DNA from: CAXQUZ01 sp942491145
GTDB taxonomy: Bacteria > Myxococcota_A > UBA796 > UBA2385
DNA length: 64,000 bases
Direction: 5' to 3'
Assembly: GCA_942491145.1 (NCBI GenBank)
Contig: CALOBC010000039.1
Location: forward strand, 62,001-126,000
This document shows, piece after piece, positions 34,892-43,999 of this stretch. The notes under the pieces were generated by a model. The model saw only the letters and a list, made by a program, of their open reading frames with translations, was not told the origin of the DNA and ran no database searches. How positions within the stretch are numbered: the stretch's first letter is position 1; each line of letters opens with the position of its first letter. The position numbers and the translations under genes were made by a program.

Positions 34892-35875
34892 TCAGAACCC
34901 CACACCAAGCTGCAGCGACAGCGGCAAGTAGCTCGCGTTGAACCGGTCCGACTCCCGGAAGGGCATGCCGTCTCCCTTGAGGTCACCGAAGGCGAGGTGG
35001 GCCTCGATGATGTTGACCAGCAGGTAGGCGTGCTTGCCCATTCGCACGATGCCCGACACGCCAAAGGTAAACGCCCCGCCCACATATCTGGACTGAAGGG
35101 GGGTGCCCGGCTTGGACGCCACTGTTGCTTCCACATTGCCCCACGACGCGCCGACCTGCACCGGCGCAATGAGCTGGAAGGTCCCCTTCTTGGCTTGGTT
35201 GAGCCCCAGGCCAATGCCCGCGGTCAGCGTGTGTTGCTTGGCCGTGTAGACAGCGCTGTCGGTCGTGGTGTTGGATGCGAGCGATGCGCTTTCATCGACA
35301 AAGACGGTGCGTTCGCGGCCTTGGTAGGTTGGCTTGGAGAAGGTGTAGGTGACGCCGGGGGCCACCAGCCCGTTGGTGCCCAAAATGGCCGGGAGGTAGA
35401 CCGACACGCTGGCGCCGAGGCCGACACCCCACTTGGTGTAGGGATCTTCGGCCTCCGACGGGGTGGGCTCGCTGAACAAGGAGCCCTCGGACTCTTCTTC
35501 GGGGTCCTCGGTTGCCCGCACTTCTTTGATGGCGTTGAACATGAACTGCGGCCCGGCGAAGATCACCACATCGTTCTGCTTCGCGCTGTTCTTGTGCTGC
35601 TTGCCCTTCTTCTTTTTCCCCTGCTTCTTGGGGCCCCCGTTGCCGCCCTTGGTCAATGGAGCCAATCCCAGCGCCGGCGGCTGAGCCGGCCCAATGAAGC
35701 GCTGGGCATCGGGCGCCCAGCTGGCCGCCGACGAGTCGAGCACCGAAGCCGACTCCAAACCTGGGTCGGCAGCAAGCCCGGGTGTGGCGGCCGTCATCAG
35801 CCCGGACAGCATCAGGGCCCCGAGTCCCCAGTGGTGCCGTGGACCCCCATCGATCGAGCGTCGAGTCTGCTTCAT
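34892..35875 (-). CDS. Outer-membrane beta-barrel protein with lysine-rich insert
   Basis: A 327-residue protein with a signal peptide (LGALMLSGLMTAATPGLAA), a linker, a basic insert (KKQGKKKKGKQHKN, about 80-95), an acidic patch (EDPEEESEG), then an eight- to ten-strand barrel ending in LSLQLGVGF with C-terminal Phe, the BAM recognition signal. GGAGG lies about 9 bp before ATG 35875. It is adjacent to, but 57 bp from, another barrel gene. The Lys block resembles the tail of the 7528-8298 product. Role unknown; porin-like or adhesin. Confidence 0.7.
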   Translation of the reverse strand: MKQTRRSIDGGPRHHWGLGALMLSGLMTAATPGLAADPGLESASVLDSSAASWAPDAQRFIGPAQPPALGLAPLTKGGNGGPKKQGKKKKGKQHKNSAKQNDVVIFAGPQFMFNAIKEVRATEDPEEESEGSLFSEPTPSEAEDPYTKWGVGLGASVSVYLPAILGTNGLVAPGVTYTFSKPTYQGRERTVFVDESASLASNTTTDSAVYTAKQHTLTAGIGLGLNQAKKGTFQLIAPVQVGASWGNVEATVASKPGTPLQSRYVGGAFTFGVSGIVRMGKHAYLLVNIIEAHLAFGDLKGDGMPFRESDRFNASYLPLSLQLGVGF

Positions 35876-36025
35876 GCCTCGCCTCCTCCGCCGGCCGTCG
35901 GCGAACGTGCGAGGCTACCATGCATGGCAAGCCAAGAAGGGCTGGTGTGTGTGGCCCCCGGGCGCTGCGCGTGTGGGCGAATGGGGCCCCACCCCTTCCG
36001 GACTCACACCGAGTGGGGTGGGCGG

Positions 36026-36601
36026 TCAGGCTTGGGCAAGCTGCTCCTTGTGGATTGCCTCGGCGCGGGCCTTCAGCGCGATGCTGGCGGCCGCGAAGCC
36101 CCGCTCGATCTTTCCCCCCAGGATGTGCACGAACGGACTGAGCAGCCCCACCATCGTCTCAACGTTGTGGTACCGGGTGCGGTTCGGGCCCAGCGGCTCC
36201 AGCAGCTGCACTCGCTCTGCGCGGTGCAAGAAGCCGTAGTCATCGCCATATGCGAGGCAACGTCCCACTTCCCAGATGGTGAGCCGTTCGTCATTTTGGA
36301 GGTCCACCGACAGGCCGTCCATTGTGAAGCCGTCGCCGTGGCGCACGTAGGGGCCCCAGCTGACCGACAGGTGCACCGGCGCCCCCAGGCCGCCTGGCTC
36401 GGCCACCTCAACTCCACGATTGAGCGGGTTCCACTCGGGGTAGGCGACAAAGTCTGAGATCACCGACCAGACCAACGCAGCCGGTGCTTCGATGTCCACC
36501 GGCGGTGCGCGCAGAAACAGCGAAAACAGGGGCGTGGTGCGGGCTGGCTGGTCCACTCGGTGCGTGCCGTACAAGGTCGACACAACGGTCAACGCCTTCA
36601 T
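36026..36601 (-). CDS. SRPBCC (START/polyketide-cyclase fold) protein
   Basis: A 191-residue protein with the SRPBCC helix-grip signature VDIEAPAALVWSVISDFVAYPEWNP and a long C-terminal helix. This fold binds hydrophobic ligands and includes cyclases and aromatase-like proteins. No catalytic residues are certain. It is the last gene of a P450 - SDR - P450 - SRPBCC operon, with ATGA overlap to the P450 gene (36598-36601), so it probably binds or cyclises the same lipid, steroid or polyketide-like substrate. Confidence 0.8.
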   Translation of the reverse strand: MKALTVVSTLYGTHRVDQPARTTPLFSLFLRAPPVDIEAPAALVWSVISDFVAYPEWNPLNRGVEVAEPGGLGAPVHLSVSWGPYVRHGDGFTMDGLSVDLQNDERLTIWEVGRCLAYGDDYGFLHRAERVQLLEPLGPNRTRYHNVETMVGLLSPFVHILGGKIERGFAAASIALKARAEAIHKEQLAQA

Positions 36602-37950
36602 GCCGACGCCCGTCGATTCAGCAAGCGCAACCCAAAACCGTCGGGCGAGAGCGGTATCGCCTTGTTCTTCAGAACGTAGTTGCGGTCGGTCATCTCAAAC
36701 TCGCCATAGTGCAGCAAGGCCGCAACATTGGCCGCAACTTGGTACTCACCCATGCCCGCGCCAATGCAGAGGTGGGGCCCCGATCCGAAGGGAGCAAATG
36801 TGCCGGGTCCCGCCCTGGGGCGGTCGATGTCGAAGGTCCACGGGTCAGGGTAGTTGTGGGGCTGAAAGTGGGACAGTGTCTGGAACAGATAGATGCGTGA
36901 GCCCGCTGGGATACGGTGCCCCTTGAACTCGAACTCGACCAAGCCGGTCTTCGGGATGAACGGCGCCACTGGGTAGCGCCGCAGTGTCTCTCGGGTTGCG
37001 TCCATCAGTGACCGGGCGGTCTTGAAGGCCTTCGGGTCTGGCGGCCCATCGGCGAAGAGTGTGTCGACGTCGTCTTGCACACGGCGCAAGTAGGCTGGCG
37101 AGTCATACAAGGCGTAGAGCAAGAATGCCGTGGTCGCCGCCACGGTGTCTTGGCCCGCGAGGAATGGGCCAAACGCCGCCGCCTTGACCGCATGCATCGG
37201 AACGCGCACGGGGTCAGCGAGGTGGGCATCGAGAAAGTCGTCGATCAGGCTGCGGGGCCGCTCATCGCCCGGCGGGTTGTCCTGGTGGTGGCGCACCACA
37301 TCGGCGACAACTTGGTGGGACACTCGAATGGACCGCCGAATGGACGGCAGGTGGCGGGTCCACCGGGGCCAGATGCCGGCGATGTGCACATTCATCAGGT
37401 ACCGCATGAACCGCTGCAGCTCATCGATGTTCTCGTCCACGCGCACCTTCGCCACACCCTCGCCAAGCTCCAGCGAGATGAGGCGTTGAAAGACGGGAAA
37501 CACATCGACCGAGTCGCCCAGCTCAAGGGAAGCAACGTAGCGTTCGATGGTGGACAGAACCACTGGCAGCGACCGCATCATCGCGGTTTTCTTGTAGCCG
37601 TCTTGTGCGATGGAACGAAACAGCTTGTGGTCCTCTCCGTCCAGCACAGCGAGGTTCTTCTCGGTTCCCAGCGCCCGAATCACACCAATGAAGGTGTCGA
37701 AGTTCGACAGCACATCGTAGCCAGTGGATGCAGCGAGCCGGCTCGCATCGGCACCGGCAACCACGAAGATAGTCTGGGGACCGAGCTTCAGACGAAAGAC
37801 ATCCCCGTGTGTGGCCGCCCAGTCGACCATGGCCCGAGTGGGGTCTTTGCGCAAGCCCAGGGCATTGCCGATGCCCGGCAAGCCAGGGACGAGCGGCGGG
37901 AGCGGGGCGGACGATGGGCCCACACGCCAAGGCTTGGCCGCTGCGCTCAT
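36598..37950 (-). CDS. Cytochrome P450
   Basis: A 450-residue haem monooxygenase. Features in order: N-terminal LPPLVPGLPGIGNALGLRKDPT, I-helix FLAGQDTVAATTAF (the usual A/G-G-x-D/E-T-T is partly changed, with Gln before Asp), ETLRRYP (ExxR), and haem loop FGSGPHLCIGAG with Cys395. No transmembrane anchor is seen, so it is soluble. It sits between SDR and SRPBCC genes with 4-bp overlaps on both sides. Redox partners are not in the window. The substrate is likely a hydrophobic ring compound. Confidence 0.9.
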   Translation of the reverse strand: MSAAAKPWRVGPSSAPLPPLVPGLPGIGNALGLRKDPTRAMVDWAATHGDVFRLKLGPQTIFVVAGADASRLAASTGYDVLSNFDTFIGVIRALGTEKNLAVLDGEDHKLFRSIAQDGYKKTAMMRSLPVVLSTIERYVASLELGDSVDVFPVFQRLISLELGEGVAKVRVDENIDELQRFMRYLMNVHIAGIWPRWTRHLPSIRRSIRVSHQVVADVVRHHQDNPPGDERPRSLIDDFLDAHLADPVRVPMHAVKAAAFGPFLAGQDTVAATTAFLLYALYDSPAYLRRVQDDVDTLFADGPPDPKAFKTARSLMDATRETLRRYPVAPFIPKTGLVEFEFKGHRIPAGSRIYLFQTLSHFQPHNYPDPWTFDIDRPRAGPGTFAPFGSGPHLCIGAGMGEYQVAANVAALLHYGEFEMTDRNYVLKNKAIPLSPDGFGLRLLNRRASA

Positions 37951-38927
37951 GAGACCACCTGTTGGGCTTGCCACCACGCGATGGACTCTTGCACTGAGCT
38001 CACCATGGGCCGGGGCTCGAAGCCAAGCACCCGGCGGGCCTTGCGGGAGTCCACCGACAGGCGGGCGTCCAGCGCATGGAGGGAGTCGGCGGTAAACCCC
38101 TTCATCGCGGGCGAGAAGCGGGCCAGCACTGGCGAGGCCCGGCTGACGGCCCGCAGCAGGGGCAGGGGGGCCCGGACGGCTCGGGAGGTCCGCCCTTGGG
38201 TGCGGGCGACCAAGCGATGAAAGTCTTGGGCGGTCAGGTGCTCGGAGCTGAGCAGGTAGTTTTGCCCGGTCTCGGCACGGTCGAAGGCCGCGAGAATTGC
38301 GTCGACGACGTCCCGCACATCCACCCAGCAGAACCCGCCATCGGGCACCACCGGCATCCGCCCCCGCAGCATCTGTTGGAGCACGCTGCCCATGAGCGAG
38401 GGCCGGTGGTCGTTGGGTCCGAGGATGCCCACCGGATTCAAGATGACCGCGTCCAGCCCTTGGGCGATGGCCGCTTGGAGTGCACGTTCTCCGGCGGCTT
38501 TGCTGCGGTCGTAGGCCGGCAGCTGCGGACGGTCGGCTTTGGCGTGCTCCTCGGTCAGTGGCCCATTGAGCCGCCACGTGTCGTAGGCGTGCACCGAGCT
38601 GACATGGATGAAGCGGCGCACCCCGGCCTCGAGCGCCGCAGCCGCCGTGTTCTTCACACCCCCGACGTTGACGGCCTGCATCAGCGGCTCGTCCTTGACC
38701 TCCACCGAGATGTGCGCGGCGAGGTGGATGACCATTTCTTGGTCCACCAGGGCCGTGCGCATGGCCTGAAGGTCGCGAACATCGCCCGGAACCTGCTCGA
38801 CATCGAGTCCATCGAGGACCGAGGCATCGCCGAGGACGACCGCCCGCACGGTGTGGCCGTGCTCCAGAAGGCGGGGAATCAAGCAAGCGCCGACGTGGCC
38901 GGTGGCGCCGGTGACTGCGATCTTCAT
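37947..38927 (-). CDS. NAD(P)-dependent epimerase/3-beta-hydroxysteroid dehydrogenase-like SDR
   Basis: A 326-residue extended short-chain dehydrogenase. It has the nucleotide-binding GATGHVG at the N-terminus, VIHLAAH, the catalytic Ser region HVSSVHAYD and YDRSK (YxxxK). The C-terminal half matches 3-beta-HSD/dihydroflavonol-reductase-type members. It probably oxidises or reduces a hydroxyl or keto group of the same substrate as the two P450s. ATG 38927 overlaps the upstream P450 stop; its own stop overlaps the downstream P450 start. Confidence 0.88.
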   Translation of the reverse strand: MKIAVTGATGHVGACLIPRLLEHGHTVRAVVLGDASVLDGLDVEQVPGDVRDLQAMRTALVDQEMVIHLAAHISVEVKDEPLMQAVNVGGVKNTAAAALEAGVRRFIHVSSVHAYDTWRLNGPLTEEHAKADRPQLPAYDRSKAAGERALQAAIAQGLDAVILNPVGILGPNDHRPSLMGSVLQQMLRGRMPVVPDGGFCWVDVRDVVDAILAAFDRAETGQNYLLSSEHLTAQDFHRLVARTQGRTSRAVRAPLPLLRAVSRASPVLARFSPAMKGFTADSLHALDARLSVDSRKARRVLGFEPRPMVSSVQESIAWWQAQQVVS

Positions 38928-40249
38928 GGAGACCTCCGAGGGGAGACGCGGGCCCGCACGTGTTGGGCGGGTCCAATCAAGAAGCCGTGCATCGCCGGGA
39001 TGGGGGCACGGGAGGAGGCTGGAGACAGTGCCCAGTCCTGGAGCAAGACCGCCAGCACCAGAGGCATCTCGGTGGTCGCGAAGGCCGCCCCCAGGCAGCG
39101 CCGGAGCCCTCCACCAAACGGGAAGAAGGTGTTGGAGGCCGGAGGCTCACCCCGGAATCGGTCTGGACGAAAGACCTCAGGGTCGCCCCAGGTCGCCACC
39201 CGGCTGTGGGCACCCACGACATTGGCAGCGACGACGGTGCCGGCGACAATGGTCTCGCCAGCGATCTTCTTGTCGACAAGCAGGCGGCGGGGGGCCAACG
39301 CAGCACCGGGGGTGAGCCGCAGCGACTCCTGCACAACCGCAAACAGCAACGGCAAGGCCTCGGCGGCGGATGCGGCGCGCTCGGGTTCTGCGCAAGCCAA
39401 CGCTTCGGCGACCACGTCGGCGAGCAAGGCGGGCCGTGCCATGAGCTGTGCAACCACCCAGCTCAGCGCGAGGGAGGTGGTGTCGTGGCCGGCGATGAGC
39501 AAGGTGAGGAGCTGGTGCACGATGTCGGTGTCGCTGAAGGCGCTGCCCTCCGCGATCATCCGAGAGAGCGCATCGGTGCCGTCCGTGGGGGCCTGGCGCC
39601 GGTTGTGCACCAGCTCAGCCAGCCAGACCTCGACCCGAGCGAGGTTGTGGGCACGGCTGGCCAGGGGGCTGCGGCCGTTGAGGGGACGACCGGCCTGGAG
39701 CGCGGCCTTGGCGGCGTCGGTGTGGGCGCGAAGCCGTGAGTAGAGGGATGGCCCCATCACAGCCGAAGCGAAGAACATTGTGGTGGAGAGCTGGCCACTG
39801 ACGAAGCGGAGCAGCTCAGCGCGCAGGAGCGGTGGGCAGTCTGTGGTGCCCATGCCGAGAGTGGCCCCCATCAGGGCGTCGAAGGTGACTTCCTGAAAGG
39901 CCGCGGTGAGGTCGACGACCTGTCCGGGCTGCCAGTCCGCGCTCACCCGTCGGGCCGACTCGACAAATCGAGGGGCGTAGCCTCGCAACGCACGACCCGA
40001 GAAGGGTGGAGTGAGGGCGCGCCGGGCACGCCGGTGTTCCTCACCTTCCAGAAAGACCACACTGCGGGGATCCAGCAGGTAGCGGACGGGGTCATTGCCG
40101 TTTTCGTACTCAGCGGCCTTGAGCGAGAAGACCGCTTGTACGTCCTCCGGTGCGCTGTACAGCACCATCTCGCCCATGCCCGCGAGCTGCAGGCGATGGG
40201 TGTCGCCGTACCGACGCTGGCAGTGGCGAAGGTAGCGATAGGGCGCCAC
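38924..40249 (-). CDS. Cytochrome P450, start probably further upstream
   Basis: A P450 with RRYGD, I-helix LLIAGHDTTSLALSW, ESLRLTP (ExxR) and haem loop FFPFGGGLRRCLGAAFA (Cys385 from the GTG at 40249). The reading frame continues upstream with family-like sequence (KGPVLFPWGQTTAFGV) to a TAG at 40331-40333 without ATG, GTG or TTG. The likely real start is a CTG at 40321 with AGAGG about 6 bp upstream, or an indel hides a normal start. It is the first gene of the P450 - SDR - P450 - SRPBCC operon. Confidence 0.88.
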   Translation of the reverse strand: MAPYRYLRHCQRRYGDTHRLQLAGMGEMVLYSAPEDVQAVFSLKAAEYENGNDPVRYLLDPRSVVFLEGEEHRRARRALTPPFSGRALRGYAPRFVESARRVSADWQPGQVVDLTAAFQEVTFDALMGATLGMGTTDCPPLLRAELLRFVSGQLSTTMFFASAVMGPSLYSRLRAHTDAAKAALQAGRPLNGRSPLASRAHNLARVEVWLAELVHNRRQAPTDGTDALSRMIAEGSAFSDTDIVHQLLTLLIAGHDTTSLALSWVVAQLMARPALLADVVAEALACAEPERAASAAEALPLLFAVVQESLRLTPGAALAPRRLLVDKKIAGETIVAGTVVAANVVGAHSRVATWGDPEVFRPDRFRGEPPASNTFFPFGGGLRRCLGAAFATTEMPLVLAVLLQDWALSPASSRAPIPAMHGFLIGPAQHVRARVSPRRSP

Positions 40250-40337
40250 GCCGAACGCGGTGGTCTGCCCCCAGGGGAACAGGACGGGGCCTTTCAGCAG
40301 GGACGGAGCGGTCGCAGCCAGGGGCCACCTCTATGCA

Positions 40338-40378
40338 AGACAATGCAACGCCTCCAGGCAGCGCGTGATGCGTTGTCT
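40338..40378. promoter_or_regulatory. Inverted repeat upstream of P450 operon
   Basis: AGACAATGCA and TGCGTTGTCT pair over 10 bp (one G-U) around an inner GCCT/AGGC stem, just upstream of the P450 operon. On minus, TTGCAT is repeated four bases apart. It is a candidate operator or leader hairpin for the operon. Confidence 0.35.
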
Positions 40379-40556
40379 GCAGGTCTGCGGTTGAACGTCG
40401 GAACACGTCGAGCGGTGTGCCAAGCGTCGCTGAAACGAGAACACGTTCTACTCGTGGATGGGTGCCGAGTCAACCGGCCTGCACCACGCCGGGTCGAGGT
40501 TCCTCTGTCTCCTGGCCGCTGCTGCCGGTTGTCTGGCTCGATATACGTATAGTATC

Positions 40557-41280
40557 CTATGTCAGCTGATGGAGCTTGGGGGCGGGCATGCGTGAAGAGT
40601 GGACGTCTACGCCCAGCGACTGGGTCTTCAGGAACCCCTGCTTGGCCCCCGTGCGCACCCGCCTTGCTTCGGGACTCGACGGGCTGACCGAGCGCAGGTT
40701 CTGCACGCACTGAGTGAGTCCCGCCGCGTCGGCCGATCGGGGAGTGTCCCGGTTGGTGCAGGCTGGGTGCGCCAGGAAGCGCGCGCGCCCGATGGGCGAA
40801 GCCCTGTGGCAGATAGAGCAGGTCGCCGGTCTCGAGGGTCTCCGACAAGTGCGGTTCTTGACCCTGGATGTCTGCGTCCTGCCCTGGACCGCCGACCGCC
40901 GGCAGCACCACAGGCGGAGCGTAGACCTCCCAGTCCTTGGCGCCGCCAACCTGCAGGATGAAGGCTTCTTGGGAGTCGCTGTGGGGGGCGAGTCCTGTGT
41001 GGCCCGCGGGGGTGCAGTGGGCGTTGACACGGTGGGGTGCACCGAGGGCCCGCGCGAAGGCCTGTGTCAACCCATGGACGACGGGCTCGAGGTCTTCGAC
41101 GAGATGGACGGAGACTGTGGCCCCAGCCGCCAAGTGCTCTGCCAAGAAGGCAGGGGGCACACCGGGGCCGGGCCCCAGGTCTCTGCCAGTCCACGTGCCC
41201 GTGGAGTGGAGGAGTCGCACCCGCTTGGGGGGAAGCTCGCCGGTGCGCTGGGTTCCTGTCCGCCGTTGCTGGAGGCGGAG
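40557..41280 (-). pseudogene. Cupin-4/JmjC-type ribosomal-oxygenase-like gene, frame-disrupted
   Basis: One frame encodes a clear cupin-4 (ROXA/MINA53-like 2OG oxygenase) core: GATVSVHLVEDLEP, TPAGHTGLAPHSDSQEAFILQ with the iron-binding HxD, GAKDWEVY, and GDLLYLPQGFAHRA with the distal His. Near 40740-40780 the sense jumps to a second frame (LTQCVQNLRSVSPSSPEARR...) that ends at TAG 40557. The N-terminal wing and a proper start are missing in any frame. It is therefore a decaying gene or carries sequencing indels. Intact homologues hydroxylate ribosomal protein residues. Confidence 0.55.
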
Positions 41281-41492
41281 ATGGGTCGGCTGGATTGCCC
41301 TGCCAGACCCGAATCCCACCGAGGGGATCGGCCGCTGACACCGGTCACCGAACTCACGCTGGCCGTGTTCGCTTGGAGACCCGCTGGAACGCTGTGCAGG
41401 GGACAACCAGGTGAGCGGGACGCGCCGAAGCTGAGCTCAACGCCCTGCCCATGGACACAAAGGACTGCACGGCGGCTCCCGAGCAACCCGTG

Positions 41493-43397
41493 TCAGTCTT
41501 CGGCAACGTTGCCCCGAATCCACGCGGCGGCCTTGGCGTCCATGGACAGGCCCACGCCGGGCGTGTCGAGTGCGTAGTAGGCCGCATAGGCTTCCGCGAA
41601 CCACTCGCCCGGAGACTTGAACTGGTAGTCCGAGACCTTCCGGTCGCGGGCATCGGCGTCGTAGCGCACCCAGCCGTCCGCCCCCGTGCGATAGACATGT
41701 TTGCCAACCTGGGTGGTGGGCTCACCAATCCACGTGCGGCTGTCCGGGTCGAGGGTGTTGGCCACACCGTTCAGCTCGTTGCCGCCCAGCTTGCGCACCT
41801 GGTTGGCATCTCCACTGGACAGCGCCTTGGCGAGGGCTGCGTTGCCCGCCTTCACCGGCGACTCGTTGGCCATGGCGGTGGCCACTGCCGCGTCGCTTGA
41901 GTAGGTCTCCCAGCCTCCCAAGGCTGCGGTGCCCCGATTCGACGCCATGACCTGTTGGTTGTCGTCCACGGCGTGGCCCACCTCGTGGCGGAGCGCGTGG
42001 CTCAGGGCATTGAGTCCCTCCAGCGTATCGTTGACGTTGACATTGTCGATGTCGTCGAGGGTCTGGGTGGCTGCAGTGGATGGGGAGTAGGACAGGTAGA
42101 TGTCGCCTGTGGTCACGGAGTGGCCGCCCGCCGCGTACTTGGACTGGTTGTCCTGGGGGAGCAAGCCATTCACCGAAGGGTTGTTGGCCACGTCGCTGGC
42201 CGGCAGGCGGCCTAGCTCGGTCCAGAGCTGCTTGAGAACGTCTTCCTCGAAGGTCATGCCGTTGCGCGGCCCGACTGCGATGGCGAAGCGGCGATCGAAC
42301 AGGTCGACCAGCTCACCCAACGACGCGTCTTTCACCCGACCGTCGAGCCACTCGGTGATGGCGTTCGACATCATGGTCGGGTCCAACACCGCCTTGAGGT
42401 TGGCTTGGGCGGTGGACGAGAAGCCTTGGAGGTCTTGGAGTGTGGTTGTGTTGGCCCAGCGTCGGCGGCCTTGCGCGCTGAGCTTGCCGGCATCGCGGGT
42501 GGCCACCTGGGCGGCGAGGGGCAGGTAGTTGATGTCCGTTGGCGAGATGTCGCCGATCATCTTCTCCAACAGGTCAATGTCGGACGCGAGGCGCTTGCGC
42601 GAGGGCTCGTCGCGCATGAGGCGGTCGACGAGCTCCGGGCGGATGTGGGCGGGGGTGGCCTCGAAGAGGTCAGCGCTGACGAGGTGGCTCGGCTGCATGC
42701 CGTGGATGTAAGCGCACCACAGCGCATCTCCTCCCAGGCGGGGCGCCGCGCGGGCGACGTCCTTGGCGAAGTCAGGGGCCCGCTCCATCCCGAAGTGGAT
42801 GATGTCGTCGGCATCCACGCCGCCCGACAGCGACCACAGGTCGTCGTGAGACGCCATGGCCAGGGCGAGCACAGTGCGCTCCGAGGGGGAGGCCTCCAGG
42901 CACACTTTATCCCAGAGGGCCGCGAATCCTTGATAGTAGCGGTTGTCGAGCTTGCCCGGCTTGTTGACCTTCTGGCGCGGAGCTCCCTCCTCCAGGTCGG
43001 CATTTGCTGCCGCTGCCTTGGCTTCTGCCGCGGTCAGTGCCTCGACACGCGCGCTCTCCAGTGCCTTGTCGCCAGCCTTCTCCTTGGGTGAAGCCGTGGT
43101 GGCCCCCCCGATGCGGTCCCGCATGACCCCGAGTCGTCCGGTGGACAGGGCCTTGCGTGCTTCGGCAATCAGCGCCTCCACTGACGAACGGGGCACCGGC
43201 TGGCCGGAGGAGACGGCGGTCAGCGCTGCTTCAATGGCGCTGCGAAGGGAGGGCGGATCGGTGTCTTGAGTTGTGCCTTGTGTTGCGCCACCGGGAAACT
43301 CCCACACGGATCGGGACGGCATGCCCCGAGACGACCCCGTGCTTGAGGCCACACGTGCACGGCTCTGGGCAAACGAGTTGGAGCGGTGTGACTTCAT
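41493..43397 (-). CDS. Zinc metallopeptidase, lethal-factor-like, probable secreted toxin
   Basis: A 634-residue protein. The C-terminal domain has HEVGH (471-475) in ALRHEVGHAVDD and, about 130 residues on, EWFAEAYAAYY with Glu602 as likely third zinc ligand. This gluzincin arrangement matches anthrax lethal-factor-like (ATLF) peptidases found in toxins and eCIS/T6SS effectors. The N-terminal about 100 residues are Ser/Arg/Pro-rich and disordered, followed by a helical region. No Sec signal is seen, so export, if any, is non-classical. Its start overlaps the stop of a 2OG oxygenase gene (ATGA). No immunity gene or secretion structure is recognised nearby. Confidence 0.72.
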   Translation of the reverse strand: MKSHRSNSFAQSRARVASSTGSSRGMPSRSVWEFPGGATQGTTQDTDPPSLRSAIEAALTAVSSGQPVPRSSVEALIAEARKALSTGRLGVMRDRIGGATTASPKEKAGDKALESARVEALTAAEAKAAAANADLEEGAPRQKVNKPGKLDNRYYQGFAALWDKVCLEASPSERTVLALAMASHDDLWSLSGGVDADDIIHFGMERAPDFAKDVARAAPRLGGDALWCAYIHGMQPSHLVSADLFEATPAHIRPELVDRLMRDEPSRKRLASDIDLLEKMIGDISPTDINYLPLAAQVATRDAGKLSAQGRRRWANTTTLQDLQGFSSTAQANLKAVLDPTMMSNAITEWLDGRVKDASLGELVDLFDRRFAIAVGPRNGMTFEEDVLKQLWTELGRLPASDVANNPSVNGLLPQDNQSKYAAGGHSVTTGDIYLSYSPSTAATQTLDDIDNVNVNDTLEGLNALSHALRHEVGHAVDDNQQVMASNRGTAALGGWETYSSDAAVATAMANESPVKAGNAALAKALSSGDANQVRKLGGNELNGVANTLDPDSRTWIGEPTTQVGKHVYRTGADGWVRYDADARDRKVSDYQFKSPGEWFAEAYAAYYALDTPGVGLSMDAKAAAWIRGNVAED

Positions 43398-43999
43398 TGT
43401 GGGGGTGCCGGGCTGGGGTTGAGGTCGAAGCGAACATTGACGGCGATGCTGGCCCGGCTGGCGCCCTGGATCGGGGTGACCCAGTGCTGGAGCCCGGACG
43501 GAAACCAGACGAGTTGGCCAACGCGGGGCCGGAGCACGAAGGACGTGGGGTCCAGGGGGGCCCATGGCAGTTGGCACCTGCGGGGGTCGAGGAGCGTGAG
43601 GTTGCCGCTGGACCCGTCGCCGTCGTCGAGGTGGAGCACGCCGGAGAGGTGCGCGTCCGCGTGGTCGTGGGGTGTCACCCAGGCGCGGTCGGGCAGCACC
43701 ATGGCCCAGGCCTGGATGTGCAGACCGGCCACATTGGGGGTGGGTTGTCCGGCTCGACGAGCAAGCTGGTCGAGGGCAACCCGTGCTTGGCCAGCGAAGA
43801 AGTCGCCGAGGCCCGCCATGTCGGGGCGCTGGAGAAGGTTGGCGTCGGAGTGCCACCCGCCCCCGGCATTGCTGCGTTGGATGCCCGGCAGCTGCTGGGA
43901 CAACACGATGAGGCGTTGCCGCAAGCGCCCGCACAAGGCGACCTCCACGGCGTCGGGAACGACGACGACGGGCGTGGAGAAGATGTCGAAGTCCGGCAT
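43394..43999 (-). CDS. 2OG-Fe(II) oxygenase family protein (TIGR02466-like)
   Basis: A 201-residue double-stranded beta-helix protein. TPHDHADAHLSGVLHLDD provides the candidate iron-binding His/Asp and matches the family's HxH...LSGVYYL motif; WFPSGLQHWVTPI holds the distal His and RASIAVNVRFDL the 2OG-binding Arg. Such enzymes hydroxylate small molecules or protein side chains. It is the upstream partner of the metallopeptidase in a two-gene operon with 4-bp overlap, so it may modify that protein or share its function; this is inference. Confidence 0.78.
   Translation of the reverse strand: MPDFDIFSTPVVVVPDAVEVALCGRLRQRLIVLSQQLPGIQRSNAGGGWHSDANLLQRPDMAGLGDFFAGQARVALDQLARRAGQPTPNVAGLHIQAWAMVLPDRAWVTPHDHADAHLSGVLHLDDGDGSSGNLTLLDPRRCQLPWAPLDPTSFVLRPRVGQLVWFPSGLQHWVTPIQGASRASIAVNVRFDLNPSPAPPQ

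Noticed and set aside
40541..40550. ATATACGTAT palindrome as an operator
   Set aside because: Short AT palindrome next to a broken gene; no second copy with the same sequence to support a regulon.
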